DNA of 64,000 bases from Bacteroidales bacterium (GCA_023229525.1 JALNZC010000011.1:30615-94614); one strand, 5' to 3'. Counted from the first letter of the stretch, positions 35,408-45,149 are shown. Numbers and translations are program-made. The notes: a model not told the origin generated them from the letters alone.

Positions 35408-35439
35408 TTTGACTTTCGTTCAAAAAAGTATTACCTTTG
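35408..35439 (+). promoter_or_regulatory. Full Bacteroidota promoter of queA
   Basis: TTTG (35408-35411) is followed after exactly 20 bases by TACCTTTG (35432-35439), the textbook -33/-7 pair. It lies 26 bases before the queA ATG and inside a longer TTG frame, which rules that longer start out. Confidence 0.85.
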
Positions 35440-35465
35440 CCCCCCTTTTTAACCGGCCGCAAACT

Positions 35466-36515
35466 ATGAAATTATCCCAATTTCGCTTCCACCTGCCACC
35501 TGAACTGATCGCGAATCATCCCTCGAAACAACGTGACGATGTACCCATGATGATCCTGGATCGGAAATCCCAGACCATAGAGCATGGTCATTTTAAAGAC
35601 ATCCTGAACTATTTCAGCGATGGAGATGTTTTTATTATAAACAACACCAAGGTTTTTCCTGCCCGTCTGTATGGAGAGAAAGAAAAAACAGGAGCTAAAA
35701 TTGAGGTTTTTTTATTGCGGGAATTGAACCGCGAATCGCGCTTGTGGGATGTTCTCGTGGATCCGGCCCGAAAAATCCGTATCGGTAATAAACTATATTT
35801 TGGTGACGATGACTCACTCGTAGCAGAAGTGATTGACAATACCACGTCAAGGGGGAGAACAATCCGTTTTTTATTCGACGGACCCTATGAAGAATTCAAA
35901 AAGACGATTCAAAGGTTAGGTCAGACCCCGTTACCTAAAATTCATAACCGTCCGGCTACCCAAGAGGATGAAGAACGTTATCAGACCATTTTCGCCAAGC
36001 ATGAGGGAGCTGTTGCAGCTCCCAGCGCCGGGCTTCATTTCAGCCGTGAAATCATGAAACGTCTCGAACTTCAGGGTGTTTCATTTGCGGAAGTCACCCT
36101 ACATGTTGGTCTTGGAAATTTCCGCACTATTGATGTCGAAGATCTGACCAAACACAAAATGGACTCGGAGGAGGTCATAATCGAACCGGAAACTGCAGAG
36201 ATTGTTAACCGTTCCATGGCCAATAAGGGCCGGATCGTAGCTGTCGGCACCACTTCCATGAAAGCCATTGAATCGTCGGTGACCATTGCAGGCAACCTTA
36301 AACCCTACCGGGGCTGGACCAACAAATTTATCTTCCCCCCATACGAATTCAGTATTGCCAATGCCATGATCACCAATTTTCATTTGCCGCAATCACCCAT
36401 GATGATGATGGTAGCTGCCTTTTCCGGTTATGATTTGCTCATGAAGGCTTATGAAATGGCTGTAGAAAAGAAATATAAGTTCTTCAGCTACGGCAACCCC
36501 ATGCTGATTCTCTGA
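35466..36515 (+). CDS. queA: tRNA preQ1 ribosyltransferase-isomerase QueA
   Basis: This 349-residue enzyme transfers and isomerises the ribosyl part of S-adenosylmethionine onto preQ1 in tRNA, the penultimate step of queuosine formation. Signatures are FRFHLPPELIANHPSKQRDD at the N-terminus, INNTKVFPARLYGEK, LHVGLGNFRTIDVEDL and the C-terminal ITNFHLPQSPMMMMVAAFSG. Length is normal. The start at 35466 is fixed by the promoter in front of it. The ispD gene follows after 17 bp. Confidence 0.95.
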   Translation: MKLSQFRFHLPPELIANHPSKQRDDVPMMILDRKSQTIEHGHFKDILNYFSDGDVFIINNTKVFPARLYGEKEKTGAKIEVFLLRELNRESRLWDVLVDPARKIRIGNKLYFGDDDSLVAEVIDNTTSRGRTIRFLFDGPYEEFKKTIQRLGQTPLPKIHNRPATQEDEERYQTIFAKHEGAVAAPSAGLHFSREIMKRLELQGVSFAEVTLHVGLGNFRTIDVEDLTKHKMDSEEVIIEPETAEIVNRSMANKGRIVAVGTTSMKAIESSVTIAGNLKPYRGWTNKFIFPPYEFSIANAMITNFHLPQSPMMMMVAAFSGYDLLMKAYEMAVEKKYKFFSYGNPMLIL

Positions 36516-36532
36516 CATCATATTTTCCCTCT

Positions 36533-37207
36533 TTGAAGAAAACAGCAATTATTGTTGCAGGAGGTATCGGTACACGGATGAATGCCGGTACACCAAAGCA
36601 ATTTCTTCTGCTTGCCGGAAAGCCTCTGCTCATGCATAGCCTTCGTGCATTTATTCAATCTTATCCGGATATTCTTCTTTTTTTAGTCCTTCCCATTGAT
36701 CAATTCAATTCATGGAAAGAGCTTTGTCGTAATTATTCTTTTATCATTCCTCACCGACTTATCGCAGGAGGTGATACCCGGTTTCATTCTGTAAAAAATG
36801 CGCTTGCCGTTATTCCTGATGATGGGCTGGTAGCCATCCATGATGGCGTAAGACCGTTGATTTCTCCTTTGCTGATCCATGCTACATTTGAAACTGCCCG
36901 TCTGAGAGGAAATGCAATTCCTGTAATCCCAATCCATGAATCGATACGGTTAATTACCGGTTCAACAAGTTGGCCGGTGAACCGGGAAAAATATAATATC
37001 GTTCAGACACCGCAGGTCTTTCATGCAGCAAGCATTAAAAAAGCCTATTGTCAGCCTTATTCCGAAAAATTTTCTGATGATGCCACCGTCATCGAAGCTT
37101 CCGGAGAACAAATTCATCTTCTCGATGGCGAAAAGACCAATATAAAAATCACCTTTCCCCAGGATATTGTTATTGCGGAAGCACTCTTTTCCTCTGTTAT
37201 CTATTAA
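36533..37207 (+). CDS. ispD: 2-C-methyl-D-erythritol 4-phosphate cytidylyltransferase
   Basis: This 224-residue enzyme joins CTP and MEP in the non-mevalonate isoprenoid pathway. Signatures are IIVAGGIGTRMNAGTPKQFL (nucleotide-binding loop), GGDTRFHSVKNAL, IHDGVRPLI and the C-terminal DDATVIEASGEQIHLLDGEK. The start codon is TTG at 36533; the protein begins at the expected place relative to family members, so this is probably genuine. It is cotranscribed with queA. Confidence 0.93.
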   Translation: MKKTAIIVAGGIGTRMNAGTPKQFLLLAGKPLLMHSLRAFIQSYPDILLFLVLPIDQFNSWKELCRNYSFIIPHRLIAGGDTRFHSVKNALAVIPDDGLVAIHDGVRPLISPLLIHATFETARLRGNAIPVIPIHESIRLITGSTSWPVNREKYNIVQTPQVFHAASIKKAYCQPYSEKFSDDATVIEASGEQIHLLDGEKTNIKITFPQDIVIAEALFSSVIY

Positions 37208-37211
37208 AATA

Positions 37212-38387
37212 TTAGTACTTTCTTTTTCTTCCTTTCCAGGTAAAGGGGAATATCAATCCTATTGGACCAATTGTCACGACATAAAGCAATTGAAAAACCT
37301 GTGCGATGAAATAATAACCCAGTATTTTACTTTTCCCAAAAAAACGGGTCATTATTAAAACCATGGGATAATCCAATAATATTTTCCCCAGCCATAAAAA
37401 AAAAGAGACGAAAAACATTTCCGGCCACCAAAAGCCCGAAATCATACCAGACAGCAGAAAAAAATGGGTCAAATATGTTATTATCGCAACCGCTATAATA
37501 TAAGGATCACGGTAACCACGTCCCTTTGACACCCAACGGAGACGCTGGTTAATAAAACCGGTAAGTGTCTTTGCCGGGTCGGTGCGTACAATGGCTGACC
37601 TGTCATATTGAAACCGGACTGAGTTTCTTCCGAATTTATTTTTTATTCCGGCTAATAGGAACTGATCGTCACCGGAAACAAACTGTTTGTTTCCTTCGAA
37701 GCCACCGCTGTCCCTGAAGGCAATGGAAGGATATGCCAGATTTGCACCATTACACATCACAGGGTAACCAAGGGAAGCTGAACCGGCTGTAACCCCCATC
37801 AATCCGATAAATTCAACCGACTGGATTTTCTGCAACAGATTATTTTCGTTTTGAAAAACTACCGGACCAAGGATTATCTTTGCGTTGCCATTTTCGAAAC
37901 AAGTTACCATGCTTGAAATCCAATGTGATTCACGACAGGTATCGGCATCCGTACACAGGATCAGATCCCCTTTTGCCATATTGATAGCCCTTTCGATGGC
38001 CTTTTTCTTTCCGGTTTCCCCCGCATGTATGCATTTTGAATCGATCAGTTTTAGTGGAAAACTTTGGAATTGCCGGATAAAATGCTCTGCAACTTTACAC
38101 GTGTCATCTACGGAAAAATCATCAGTTACAATCACTTCCACAAGATTATCAGGGTAATCCTGCCGGCGCATTTCATCCAATATCCTGGTTATGTTGCGGC
38201 TCTCGTTGCGTACCGGGATAATGACCGAGACGGAAGTTGTGAACGAATGATGGTGAGAAGTAGTAAAATTTTCAACGGGAGAAAGATCATCCAATTTATA
38301 TAAACCCCAGGTAAAGCTTATAATTATAAAACCATAACCCAGCAGCAAAAGCGCCAATATTCCCACGAAAATTTCAATAAATCCCAT
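37212..38387 (-). CDS. Membrane GT2 glycosyltransferase
   Basis: This 391-residue processive-type family 2 glycosyltransferase has an N-terminal membrane helix (about 5-28). The GT-A catalytic part has VSVIIPVRNES, TDDFSVDDT, LILCTDADT (DxD) and GGFEGNKQFVSGDDQFLL, with the QRLRW motif (residues FINQRLRWVSKGRG) of processive enzymes. Three to four C-terminal helices follow. Such enzymes build or transfer lipid-linked sugars. It converges with ispD (4 bp between stops) and is 86 bp downstream of the flippase-like gene, so the two may work together. Confidence 0.87.
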   Translation of the reverse strand: MGFIEIFVGILALLLLGYGFIIISFTWGLYKLDDLSPVENFTTSHHHSFTTSVSVIIPVRNESRNITRILDEMRRQDYPDNLVEVIVTDDFSVDDTCKVAEHFIRQFQSFPLKLIDSKCIHAGETGKKKAIERAINMAKGDLILCTDADTCRESHWISSMVTCFENGNAKIILGPVVFQNENNLLQKIQSVEFIGLMGVTAGSASLGYPVMCNGANLAYPSIAFRDSGGFEGNKQFVSGDDQFLLAGIKNKFGRNSVRFQYDRSAIVRTDPAKTLTGFINQRLRWVSKGRGYRDPYIIAVAIITYLTHFFLLSGMISGFWWPEMFFVSFFLWLGKILLDYPMVLIMTRFFGKSKILGYYFIAQVFQLLYVVTIGPIGLIFPFTWKGRKRKY

Positions 38388-38473
38388 TTCCGAATCTCAA
38401 ATCCACTTCGTAAGTTTTTCTGACATCTTCCTCACACCCATTACCTGTTGTCCTTAATCAATCCCTGAATCCG

Positions 38474-39496
38474 CTATTTCCTGTTTCTGAAGAATTGCAG
38501 CCGGAACACGAAAAAAGTCCCCATCAACGCAGGTATTCCGAGATTGATCACCCAAAGGAGGGTGGATGCTGCAAATATACAAAGTGTACAATACATCATG
38601 GAAGGATCGATCCGGGCGAAAAAAAGCCCAAAAACATACAAGGATACCGAACCACGGATCCCCAATTCTGTAAGCGCGATGGTAGGAACTACAGCCATAA
38701 TAAAAAAAATCAGTGAGATCAATAACTGTGCATGGTAAAAAGGCAACGAAATCCCCAGTATCCAGAGCAGGAGAAAAAACTGGAAAGAAAAGACCACATA
38801 ACGTAAAAAACTCAGGAGGATCACTGTAGCAATCTCTTTATTGTGATAGAAGGCGAAAACCCTGAAAAATTTCCGTAATTTTTTTAATCCGTTTTTGAAG
38901 ATCTTTTCTTTTAATGACGAAAGGAATGAAACATTGAAGAAAAGCCCCAATAGAATTAAGTTGAACGATATGATCAATGCCAGCAAGGTATAATATAGGT
39001 AGCCATGTCCAAAGGCTGTACCGGCCATACAGTAAGGAATAAAAATCAGCAGAGCTGCTGAACCCGCTAAAATTGTAATTAATAATTGACTTATACTTCC
39101 CAGAATGGTGATCAGTATCCCTTCGATATGACTGGCCTTTTGCAGAATAAAGACACGGGCAAAAAAATCGCCTATACGGTTGGGCGTGAATGAACTGATA
39201 CTGACCCCTGTAAGTACCGCCTGAAAGGATTTCAGGAAACTGATCGTTTCAATTTTTCCGATCAACAATTTCCATTTCCAAGCTTCGATTCCCCAATTCA
39301 CTAACATAAGAAAGATAACCAGGATCAATCCATATGTAAATCCTGGTTTTGATAACTCCCCTTCGAAATTTTTTATCATCGACGGGATATCATTCTTAAG
39401 GAATACCTGTTTATAAATAAAAGCATAGGTTACACCCAATATTAGTAACTGTAGGGCAAGATTAGCTAATTTCCGTACTTTTGATTTGTTTTTCAT
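38474..39496 (-). CDS. LPG-synthase-TM / UPF0104 flippase-like membrane protein
   Basis: This 340-residue integral membrane protein has about eight helices and the family block for lysylphosphatidylglycerol synthase transmembrane region proteins: LTGVSISSFTPNRIGDFFAR and LTELGIRGSVSLYVFG. It lacks the soluble aminoacyl-transfer domain of MprF, so it corresponds to the flippase part alone. Many such proteins are encoded beside GT2 enzymes, as here. Lipid transport is inferred from the family. Confidence 0.83.
   Translation of the reverse strand: MKNKSKVRKLANLALQLLILGVTYAFIYKQVFLKNDIPSMIKNFEGELSKPGFTYGLILVIFLMLVNWGIEAWKWKLLIGKIETISFLKSFQAVLTGVSISSFTPNRIGDFFARVFILQKASHIEGILITILGSISQLLITILAGSAALLIFIPYCMAGTAFGHGYLYYTLLALIISFNLILLGLFFNVSFLSSLKEKIFKNGLKKLRKFFRVFAFYHNKEIATVILLSFLRYVVFSFQFFLLLWILGISLPFYHAQLLISLIFFIMAVVPTIALTELGIRGSVSLYVFGLFFARIDPSMMYCTLCIFAASTLLWVINLGIPALMGTFFVFRLQFFRNRK
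39476..39483 (+). promoter_or_regulatory. -7 element upstream of ruvC
   Basis: TACTTTTG matches TAnnTTTG and ends 22 bases before the ruvC start. It lies within the first codons of the divergent flippase-like gene. Confidence 0.5.
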
Positions 39497-39505
39497 CCTC
39501 CAACA

Positions 39506-40060
39506 ATGGCCGGCGAACGCATTATTTTAGGTATTGATCCGGGAACTACAATTATGGGCTATGGCATAATCCGCGTAGTTGGCAACCATGCCGAAATGCT
39601 CGCTTTAGGCGTGTTAAAATTAAACAAATACGATGATCATTCCCTGCGCCTGAAAATAATTTTTGAGCGCATGATTGCATTGATAGAGCAATATCATCCT
39701 GATGAATTAGCCATTGAAGCTCCATTTTTCGGAAAAAATGTGCAATCGATGCTGAAGCTTGGCCGGGCTCAGGGTGTCGCAATTGCAGCGGCTTTATCCA
39801 GGTCGATTCCCATTTTTGAATACTCGCCCCGGAAAATAAAACAATCCATTACCGGAAAAGGGGCCGCTACTAAAGAACAAGTGGCTCTTATGTTGAACCG
39901 GCTTTTGAATATCAGGGAATACCCGGAAACACTGGATGCTACGGATGGCCTTGCGGCGGCCGTCTGTCACTTTTTTCAAAAAGGAGTTCCGGGAACCACA
40001 AAAAAGTTTTCGGGCTGGAAAGGATTTTTATCAGCTAATCCGGATCGAATTGACGGATAA
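39506..40060 (+). CDS. ruvC: Holliday junction endonuclease RuvC
   Basis: This 184-residue nuclease resolves four-way DNA junctions with RuvAB. Catalytic acids are visible in GIDPGTTIMGYG (first Asp), AIEAPFFGKN (Glu) and DATDGLAAAVCH (C-terminal Asp pair). The basic KIKQSITGKGAATKEQV block is typical. Length is normal. It is divergent from the flippase-like gene with only 9 bp between start codons. Confidence 0.95.
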   Translation: MAGERIILGIDPGTTIMGYGIIRVVGNHAEMLALGVLKLNKYDDHSLRLKIIFERMIALIEQYHPDELAIEAPFFGKNVQSMLKLGRAQGVAIAAALSRSIPIFEYSPRKIKQSITGKGAATKEQVALMLNRLLNIREYPETLDATDGLAAAVCHFFQKGVPGTTKKFSGWKGFLSANPDRIDG

Positions 40061-40089
40061 GAGATAGACTTTGGGGGATAGGAAATAAA

Positions 40090-40125
40090 AGATAGGGGAT
40101 CAAATCAGAAACTTATCTCCTATCT
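40090..40125. repeat. Intergenic hairpin (REP-like)
   Basis: AGATAGGGGAT (40090-40100) and ATCTCCTATCT (40115-40125) form an 11-bp stem with one mismatch and a 14-base loop. The stretch before it (40058-40089) is purine-rich with irregular GATA-containing repeats. No T-run follows, so it is not a standard terminator. It lies between the convergent ruvC and arginase-like genes. Confidence 0.5.
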
Positions 40126-40134
40126 CCATCATTT

Positions 40135-41313
40135 TCACATGAGTTTTTGGTACACTATCCACCACCGGTCGGGGATATCATTTTCACAAGCGATCTGGTA
40201 ATCTTTGTAAGAGCAAGGGACAAGGTAGTGCCTTTGGTATTTGATTCGTTGTTCTTCCTGTAAGGGAATCTCCATCCACCACCGATCGGTTTTTTTGCTT
40301 TTATAAAACACGATTTCCTCTTTGTGATCGCTGATGCTGACCCGGTATTTGATGTAATCATCTTCATTCCTGAAAGGAAAGTCGTGGGCACGATTATAGA
40401 AACCGTCAATAAAATACCAGATCATCTGAGCGACAAGGTGGGCGGTTTGTCCGGCTTTATCCTGTTTCGGATTGACTTCATAAAAACCAATGGAGGTTAG
40501 CTTATCACTCAGGCCGGCATACCGTATGATCTGGCAAGCTTCTTCCCCGTAAAATCCATTTGGTGTTGCATTTCCGTTTCCCGGGGCATCAGCGTTCCGT
40601 ATGGCGGATACATCAAAACTGAGCATGTCGGCATTGCGCACAATGGGTTCAACCTCTTCCAGACTTTCACGGACAATTCCCAGACGGTAAGTGTCGAAAA
40701 ACAGGTTTTTCATGAGTTTTAAGGCATCCTGATCAATAAAGTAGGTCTGATAACCGATATTCGCATAGTTAAAGAGGTAATTGGGCTGGTGAAGAATGAT
40801 ATTGCTCAGGTAAGACTGGGAGGTGATTTCCTGCTCTGATTTTCCGAGATCGAACATAGGATCAACGGCAACAATGTTAATAATCTGACCCAGGCTCTGG
40901 TAAGCTTGATAGTTGGCAAAAGTAATATCCTGACTTCCTCCAAGGATAACCGGAAGAACATTATGGGTAATCAGTTCAGCGACTACCGAACTTAACGCGA
41001 AGTATGTGTCTGATACTGAATATCCATTTTTAATATTACCCAAATCAACCAGTTTGATCGGATATGGACCAGCATTCAGTTGATAAAGATATTTCCGGAT
41101 TGCATTTGGGGCAAGACTACATCCTTCGTTATTTACTGCATTCCGGTCTTCTTTCACGCCAATCAGAGCAATATCAAAGGAAGTGTAGTCAGGAAAATCC
41201 CGGTTATCCGAGAAAATACGGATTGTATTTCCTAAACGGGACTGGGCGGAAGGGTCACCTGTGTAATGAAATTCGCTCAGATCAAGGGGTTCAAAAAAAG
41301 GAGGAATATCCAT
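40135..41313 (-). CDS. Arginase/formiminoglutamase-like protein with altered metal site
   Basis: This is a 392-residue member of the arginase (ureohydrolase) superfamily, recognisable by LIGVKEDRNAVNNEGC, the NAIRKYLYQL helix, PVILGGSQDITFANYQAY, VDPMFDLG and LSFDVSAIRNADAPG. The usual metal-binding motifs are GGDHS, DAHxD and SxDxDxxDP. Here they read GGSQD, DPMFD and SFDVSAIR, so several Mn ligands are replaced. It may be a non-metal or redesigned relative, or an inactive one. It follows topA by 6 bp on the same strand. No signal peptide is present. Confidence 0.8.
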   Translation of the reverse strand: MDIPPFFEPLDLSEFHYTGDPSAQSRLGNTIRIFSDNRDFPDYTSFDIALIGVKEDRNAVNNEGCSLAPNAIRKYLYQLNAGPYPIKLVDLGNIKNGYSVSDTYFALSSVVAELITHNVLPVILGGSQDITFANYQAYQSLGQIINIVAVDPMFDLGKSEQEITSQSYLSNIILHQPNYLFNYANIGYQTYFIDQDALKLMKNLFFDTYRLGIVRESLEEVEPIVRNADMLSFDVSAIRNADAPGNGNATPNGFYGEEACQIIRYAGLSDKLTSIGFYEVNPKQDKAGQTAHLVAQMIWYFIDGFYNRAHDFPFRNEDDYIKYRVSISDHKEEIVFYKSKKTDRWWMEIPLQEEQRIKYQRHYLVPCSYKDYQIACENDIPDRWWIVYQKLM

Positions 41314-41319
41314 GGGACA

Positions 41320-43641
41320 TTACTTTTTCTTTTTCGATTTGGACTTTGAAGGTTCAGTGTTGGCAATGATGTTTTTGCATTCTTCAAGGGTCAGTGTTTT
41401 CGGGTCTTTGCCTTTGGGAATTTTATAGTTTTCTTTGTTGAATGCGATATAGGCACCGTAACGTCCGTTCAGCACCCGGATCAGGGTTTTATTCTCCTGA
41501 AATTCATGAAGCACTTTCTTGCTATCCTGTATTCTTTTATCCTGTATGATCTCAATCGCACGGTCGAGGGTAACTGTGAGGGGATCATCATCCTTTGGGA
41601 GTGTGTAAAATCTTGATTCATGACGGATGTATGGACCAAAACGTCCCGTAGAAACGATCACTTCAATGGATTCAAATTCGCCCAGACTACGGGGCAATCT
41701 GAACAGATCCAATGCTTCTGTCAAAGTAATGGTATCAATACTTTGTCCTTTTTTCAGTGAAGCGAACCGTGGTTTGACTTCATTATCAGTATCTCCCATT
41801 TGCACCATCGCTCCATATCGTCCGATTTTCACAAAAATGTTTATCCCGGATTTGGGGTCTTTTCCGAGTAGTTTTTCACCGGAAACCTTACCGGAGTTTT
41901 CGAGTGTGTTTTCGATCTGTTTATGAAAAGGATAATAGAAATCCTTTATCATCTGATTCCAGACCAATTTTCCCTCCGCGATTTCATCGAATTCCTCTTC
42001 CACATTGGCTGTGAAATTGTATTCAAGGATATTTTCAAAATGCCGGGTCAGGAAGTTGTTGACCAGTGTACCGATATCGGTCGGGAAAAGTTTGGCTTTT
42101 TCAAAGCCTGCATTTTCCAATTTGTTCTCCTCCTTGAGCACACCGTTTTTCAGAGTGATAAGGTTAAAATTCCTGGAGAAACCTGGCCGGTCTTCCTTAA
42201 CTACGTATTCTCTTTTCTGAATGGTAGAGATGATCGGGGCATATGTCGACGGGCGGCCAATCCCTAATTCTTCCAGTTTTTTTACAAGGGTGGCTTCGGT
42301 ATAACGGAATGGTTGCTGGGTGAATTTTTCCTGAGCGGTCATTTCTATCAGGTCGGGTTTCTCTCCGGGCACCAATGGTGGAAGTATGCCATCTTCTCCG
42401 TTCTGATCTTCTTCATCTTTCGATTCCATATATACTTTCAGGAATCCATCGAATTTAATAACCTCTCCTTTGGCAATGAATTTTTCATCTCCTTTTGTCA
42501 AACCAATAATCACGTTGGTTTTCTCCAGCTCCGCATCGGCCATCTGAGAAGCGATGGTCCGTTTCCAGATCAGCTCATATAAACGTTTGTGCGATTTATC
42601 ACCGTCGATGGTTTTATTTCCAGGATAGGTGGGACGAATGGCCTCATGCGCTTCCTGTGCACCTTTGGTTTTCGTGGAAAATTTGCGGATTTTCACATAT
42701 TCTTCGCCAAAACTTTCGGTGATCACTTTCCTTGACATGGACAATGCCAGATCAGACAAATTGACTGAATCGGTACGCATGTAAGTGATCTTTCCCGATT
42801 CATAAAGTTCCTGTGCTACGCGCATGGTATTCCCAACAGAAAATCCGAGTTTGCGTGAAGCCTCTTGTTGCAGTGTTGAAGTAGTAAATGGAGGAGCGGG
42901 AACTTTTTTAGCTGGCCTGGTATCAACATCCTCAATGATATACCCGGTTTGTTTACATTTCTCTAAAAAGGCGACAGCTTCTTCTTTAGAAGAAAACCGT
43001 TTATTTAATTCGGCTTTTATTACGGATACCTTATTCCCGTTTTTTACCTGAAAGTCACCTGTAATACGGAAAGAGGAAGTGCTTTGAAAATTTTTAATTT
43101 CTTCTTCGCGTTCCACAATCAATCTGACTGCAACGGATTGGACCCTGCCGGCGGAAAGGGCTGGTTTGATTTTTTTCCATAACAGGGGCGATAATTCAAA
43201 CCCTACAAGACGATCCAGTACCCGGCGGGCCTGTTGGGCATTGACGAGATTTTTATCAATGTCCCGCGGAGATCCAATAGCCTCGAGAATGGCGGTTTTG
43301 GTGATTTCGTGGAAAGCAATCCGCTTTGTTTTTTGTTCATCCAACCCCAGTACTTCTATAAGGTGCCAGGCAATGGCTTCTCCCTCCCGGTCCTCGTCGG
43401 AGGCTAACCATACCCAATCAGCATCATGGGCCAATTTTTTTAATTCGGAAACAATTTTTTTCTTCTCCGGAGAAACTACATATCGGGGAATGAATCCATT
43501 TTCAATATCTACTCCCAGGTCCTTTTTTGACAGGTCTGCCACATGTCCCATGCATGACTTTACCGCAAATTCATTCCCTAAAAACCCTTCAATGGTTTTT
43601 GCCTTGGCCGGAGACTCAACAATTACTAAGTTCTTTGTCAT
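41320..43641 (-). CDS. topA: DNA topoisomerase I
   Basis: This 773-residue type IA topoisomerase relaxes negative supercoils. It has a Toprim domain with VIVESPAKAKTIEGFLG and ASDEDREGEAIAWH, the active-site tyrosine in ITYMRTDSVNLS, and LEELGIGRPSTYAPIISTIQ. The C-terminal part has the Bacteroidota-type repeats (GRYGAMVQMG, GRFGPYIRHES, GRYGAYIAFNKENYKIPKG) instead of zinc fingers and ends in a lysine-rich tail. A -7 element (43675-43682, minus) lies upstream. Confidence 0.95.
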   Translation of the reverse strand: MTKNLVIVESPAKAKTIEGFLGNEFAVKSCMGHVADLSKKDLGVDIENGFIPRYVVSPEKKKIVSELKKLAHDADWVWLASDEDREGEAIAWHLIEVLGLDEQKTKRIAFHEITKTAILEAIGSPRDIDKNLVNAQQARRVLDRLVGFELSPLLWKKIKPALSAGRVQSVAVRLIVEREEEIKNFQSTSSFRITGDFQVKNGNKVSVIKAELNKRFSSKEEAVAFLEKCKQTGYIIEDVDTRPAKKVPAPPFTTSTLQQEASRKLGFSVGNTMRVAQELYESGKITYMRTDSVNLSDLALSMSRKVITESFGEEYVKIRKFSTKTKGAQEAHEAIRPTYPGNKTIDGDKSHKRLYELIWKRTIASQMADAELEKTNVIIGLTKGDEKFIAKGEVIKFDGFLKVYMESKDEEDQNGEDGILPPLVPGEKPDLIEMTAQEKFTQQPFRYTEATLVKKLEELGIGRPSTYAPIISTIQKREYVVKEDRPGFSRNFNLITLKNGVLKEENKLENAGFEKAKLFPTDIGTLVNNFLTRHFENILEYNFTANVEEEFDEIAEGKLVWNQMIKDFYYPFHKQIENTLENSGKVSGEKLLGKDPKSGINIFVKIGRYGAMVQMGDTDNEVKPRFASLKKGQSIDTITLTEALDLFRLPRSLGEFESIEVIVSTGRFGPYIRHESRFYTLPKDDDPLTVTLDRAIEIIQDKRIQDSKKVLHEFQENKTLIRVLNGRYGAYIAFNKENYKIPKGKDPKTLTLEECKNIIANTEPSKSKSKKKK

Positions 43642-43674
43642 CTGGATACCATATTACCTTTTCGAAATCCGGCA

Positions 43675-43682
43675 CAAAAGTA
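43675..43682 (-). promoter_or_regulatory. -7 element of topA
   Basis: The minus strand reads TACTTTTG, about 33 bases before the topA start. Confidence 0.6.
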
Positions 43683-43701
43683 AGACAATTAACTTAATCC
43701 T

Positions 43702-43709
43702 TACCTTTG
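43702..43709 (+). promoter_or_regulatory. -7 element of miaB
   Basis: TACCTTTG on the + strand, 52 bases before the miaB GTG, arranged back to back with the topA promoter. Confidence 0.6.
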
Positions 43710-43761
43710 CATCGCTTTTTTATGCTTAATCGGGCTACATATCTTTAGGTAATTCGTTAAC

Positions 43762-45096
43762 GTGAAAAAATCGAAAAAAATATATCTTGAGACCTATGGT
43801 TGCCAGATGAATTTTTCTGACAGCGAGATTGTCGCATCTATTCTGACCCATGAAGGGTACGATTATACATCTGATCTGGCAACAGCCGATATCATTTTTA
43901 TCAATACCTGTTCAATCCGCGAAAATGCTGAAGAACGGGTCAGGAAAAGGCTACAATACTTTAAATCATTAAAGAAAAAGAATCCCGGTCTGATGATCGG
44001 GCTGCTTGGCTGCATGGCTGACCGTACCAAAACCGCCCTTGTTGAAGAAGAACATTTGCTGGACATGATTGTGGGACCGGATTCCTACAGGCATCTGCCT
44101 CTTTTACTTGAACAGGTCGGAACGGGCAGACGAGCCATTGATACCATTTTATCAGCAGATGAAACCTATGCCGATATTACTCCTGTCAGGCTTGATACCA
44201 ATGGCGTTTCCGCTTTTATTTCGATCATGCGGGGCTGCGAAAATTATTGCACTTATTGTGTTGTCCCTTCTACCCGGGGCCAGGAGCGAAGCCGTGATGC
44301 CGGATCCATCGTCAGTGAAACACGCGATTTGTTTAACAGAGGCTACCGCGAAGTGACCTTGCTTGGTCAAAATGTGAATTCATACCATTGGGTTTCTCCG
44401 GAGGGAATTATTGATTTTTCCCGGCTTCTTGAAAATGTAGCTGGGGTAAATCCATTAATGCGTATCCGGTTTGCCACGTCACATCCCAAGGATATCCCAG
44501 ACAGGTTGCTGTATACAATTGCAAAGTATGATAATATATGCAAATCCATACATCTTCCCGTTCAATCCGGAAGCGACCATATGCTGACCCTGATGAATCG
44601 TAAATACACCCGGGAACAATATATGGAACGGGTTGGGGCGATCCGGCGCATTATACCGGATTGTGCCATTTCCACTGATATCATTACTGGTTTCTGTAGG
44701 GAAACGGAAGAGGACCATCAGCATACCATTTCCCTTATGGATTGGGCAAGTTATGATTTTGCATTCATGTTTAAATATTCTGAACGACCGCAAACCCTTG
44801 CTGCAGAAACACTGAAAGACAGTGTTCCTGAAGAAATCAAAGAACGACGGCTTAAAGAAATCATTGATCTCCAGCAAAAGCTCTCTTTCGAAAGTAATAA
44901 ACACGATTTGGGAAAAATCTTCTCCATCCTGATTGAAGGAGAATCAAAACGATCAAAAGCACATTATTTTGGACGAAACACCCAGAATAAAGTGGTGATA
45001 TTTCCCAAGACAGAAGCGGGTCCCGGTGATTATATAACAACAAAAATTATCCGTTTTACTTCGGCCACATTGATTGCAGAGGTAGTTACACCTTAG
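43762..45096 (+). CDS. miaB: tRNA-2-methylthio-N6-dimethylallyladenosine synthase MiaB
   Basis: This 444-residue radical-SAM methylthiotransferase acts on i6A37 of tRNA. The N-terminal cluster cysteines are C14 (TYGCQMNFSD), C50 (NTCSIRENAEER) and C84 (LGCMAD). The radical-SAM triad is C159-x3-C163-x2-C166 (RGCENYCTYCVVPSTRG). A TRAM domain occupies the C-terminus. The start codon is GTG at 43762, which gives the expected N-terminus KKSKKIYLETYGCQ. Length is normal. Confidence 0.95.
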   Translation: MKKSKKIYLETYGCQMNFSDSEIVASILTHEGYDYTSDLATADIIFINTCSIRENAEERVRKRLQYFKSLKKKNPGLMIGLLGCMADRTKTALVEEEHLLDMIVGPDSYRHLPLLLEQVGTGRRAIDTILSADETYADITPVRLDTNGVSAFISIMRGCENYCTYCVVPSTRGQERSRDAGSIVSETRDLFNRGYREVTLLGQNVNSYHWVSPEGIIDFSRLLENVAGVNPLMRIRFATSHPKDIPDRLLYTIAKYDNICKSIHLPVQSGSDHMLTLMNRKYTREQYMERVGAIRRIIPDCAISTDIITGFCRETEEDHQHTISLMDWASYDFAFMFKYSERPQTLAAETLKDSVPEEIKERRLKEIIDLQQKLSFESNKHDLGKIFSILIEGESKRSKAHYFGRNTQNKVVIFPKTEAGPGDYITTKIIRFTSATLIAEVVTP

Positions 45097-45149
45097 GTAC
45101 GTTTCAGGAAAAGAATGTCCGGTAAGCGTTCAGATTGATAAAAAAAAAG

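Noticed and set aside
44479..44904. Reverse frame inside miaB
   Set aside because: miaB is unambiguous with all cysteine motifs; the reverse frame is a shadow.
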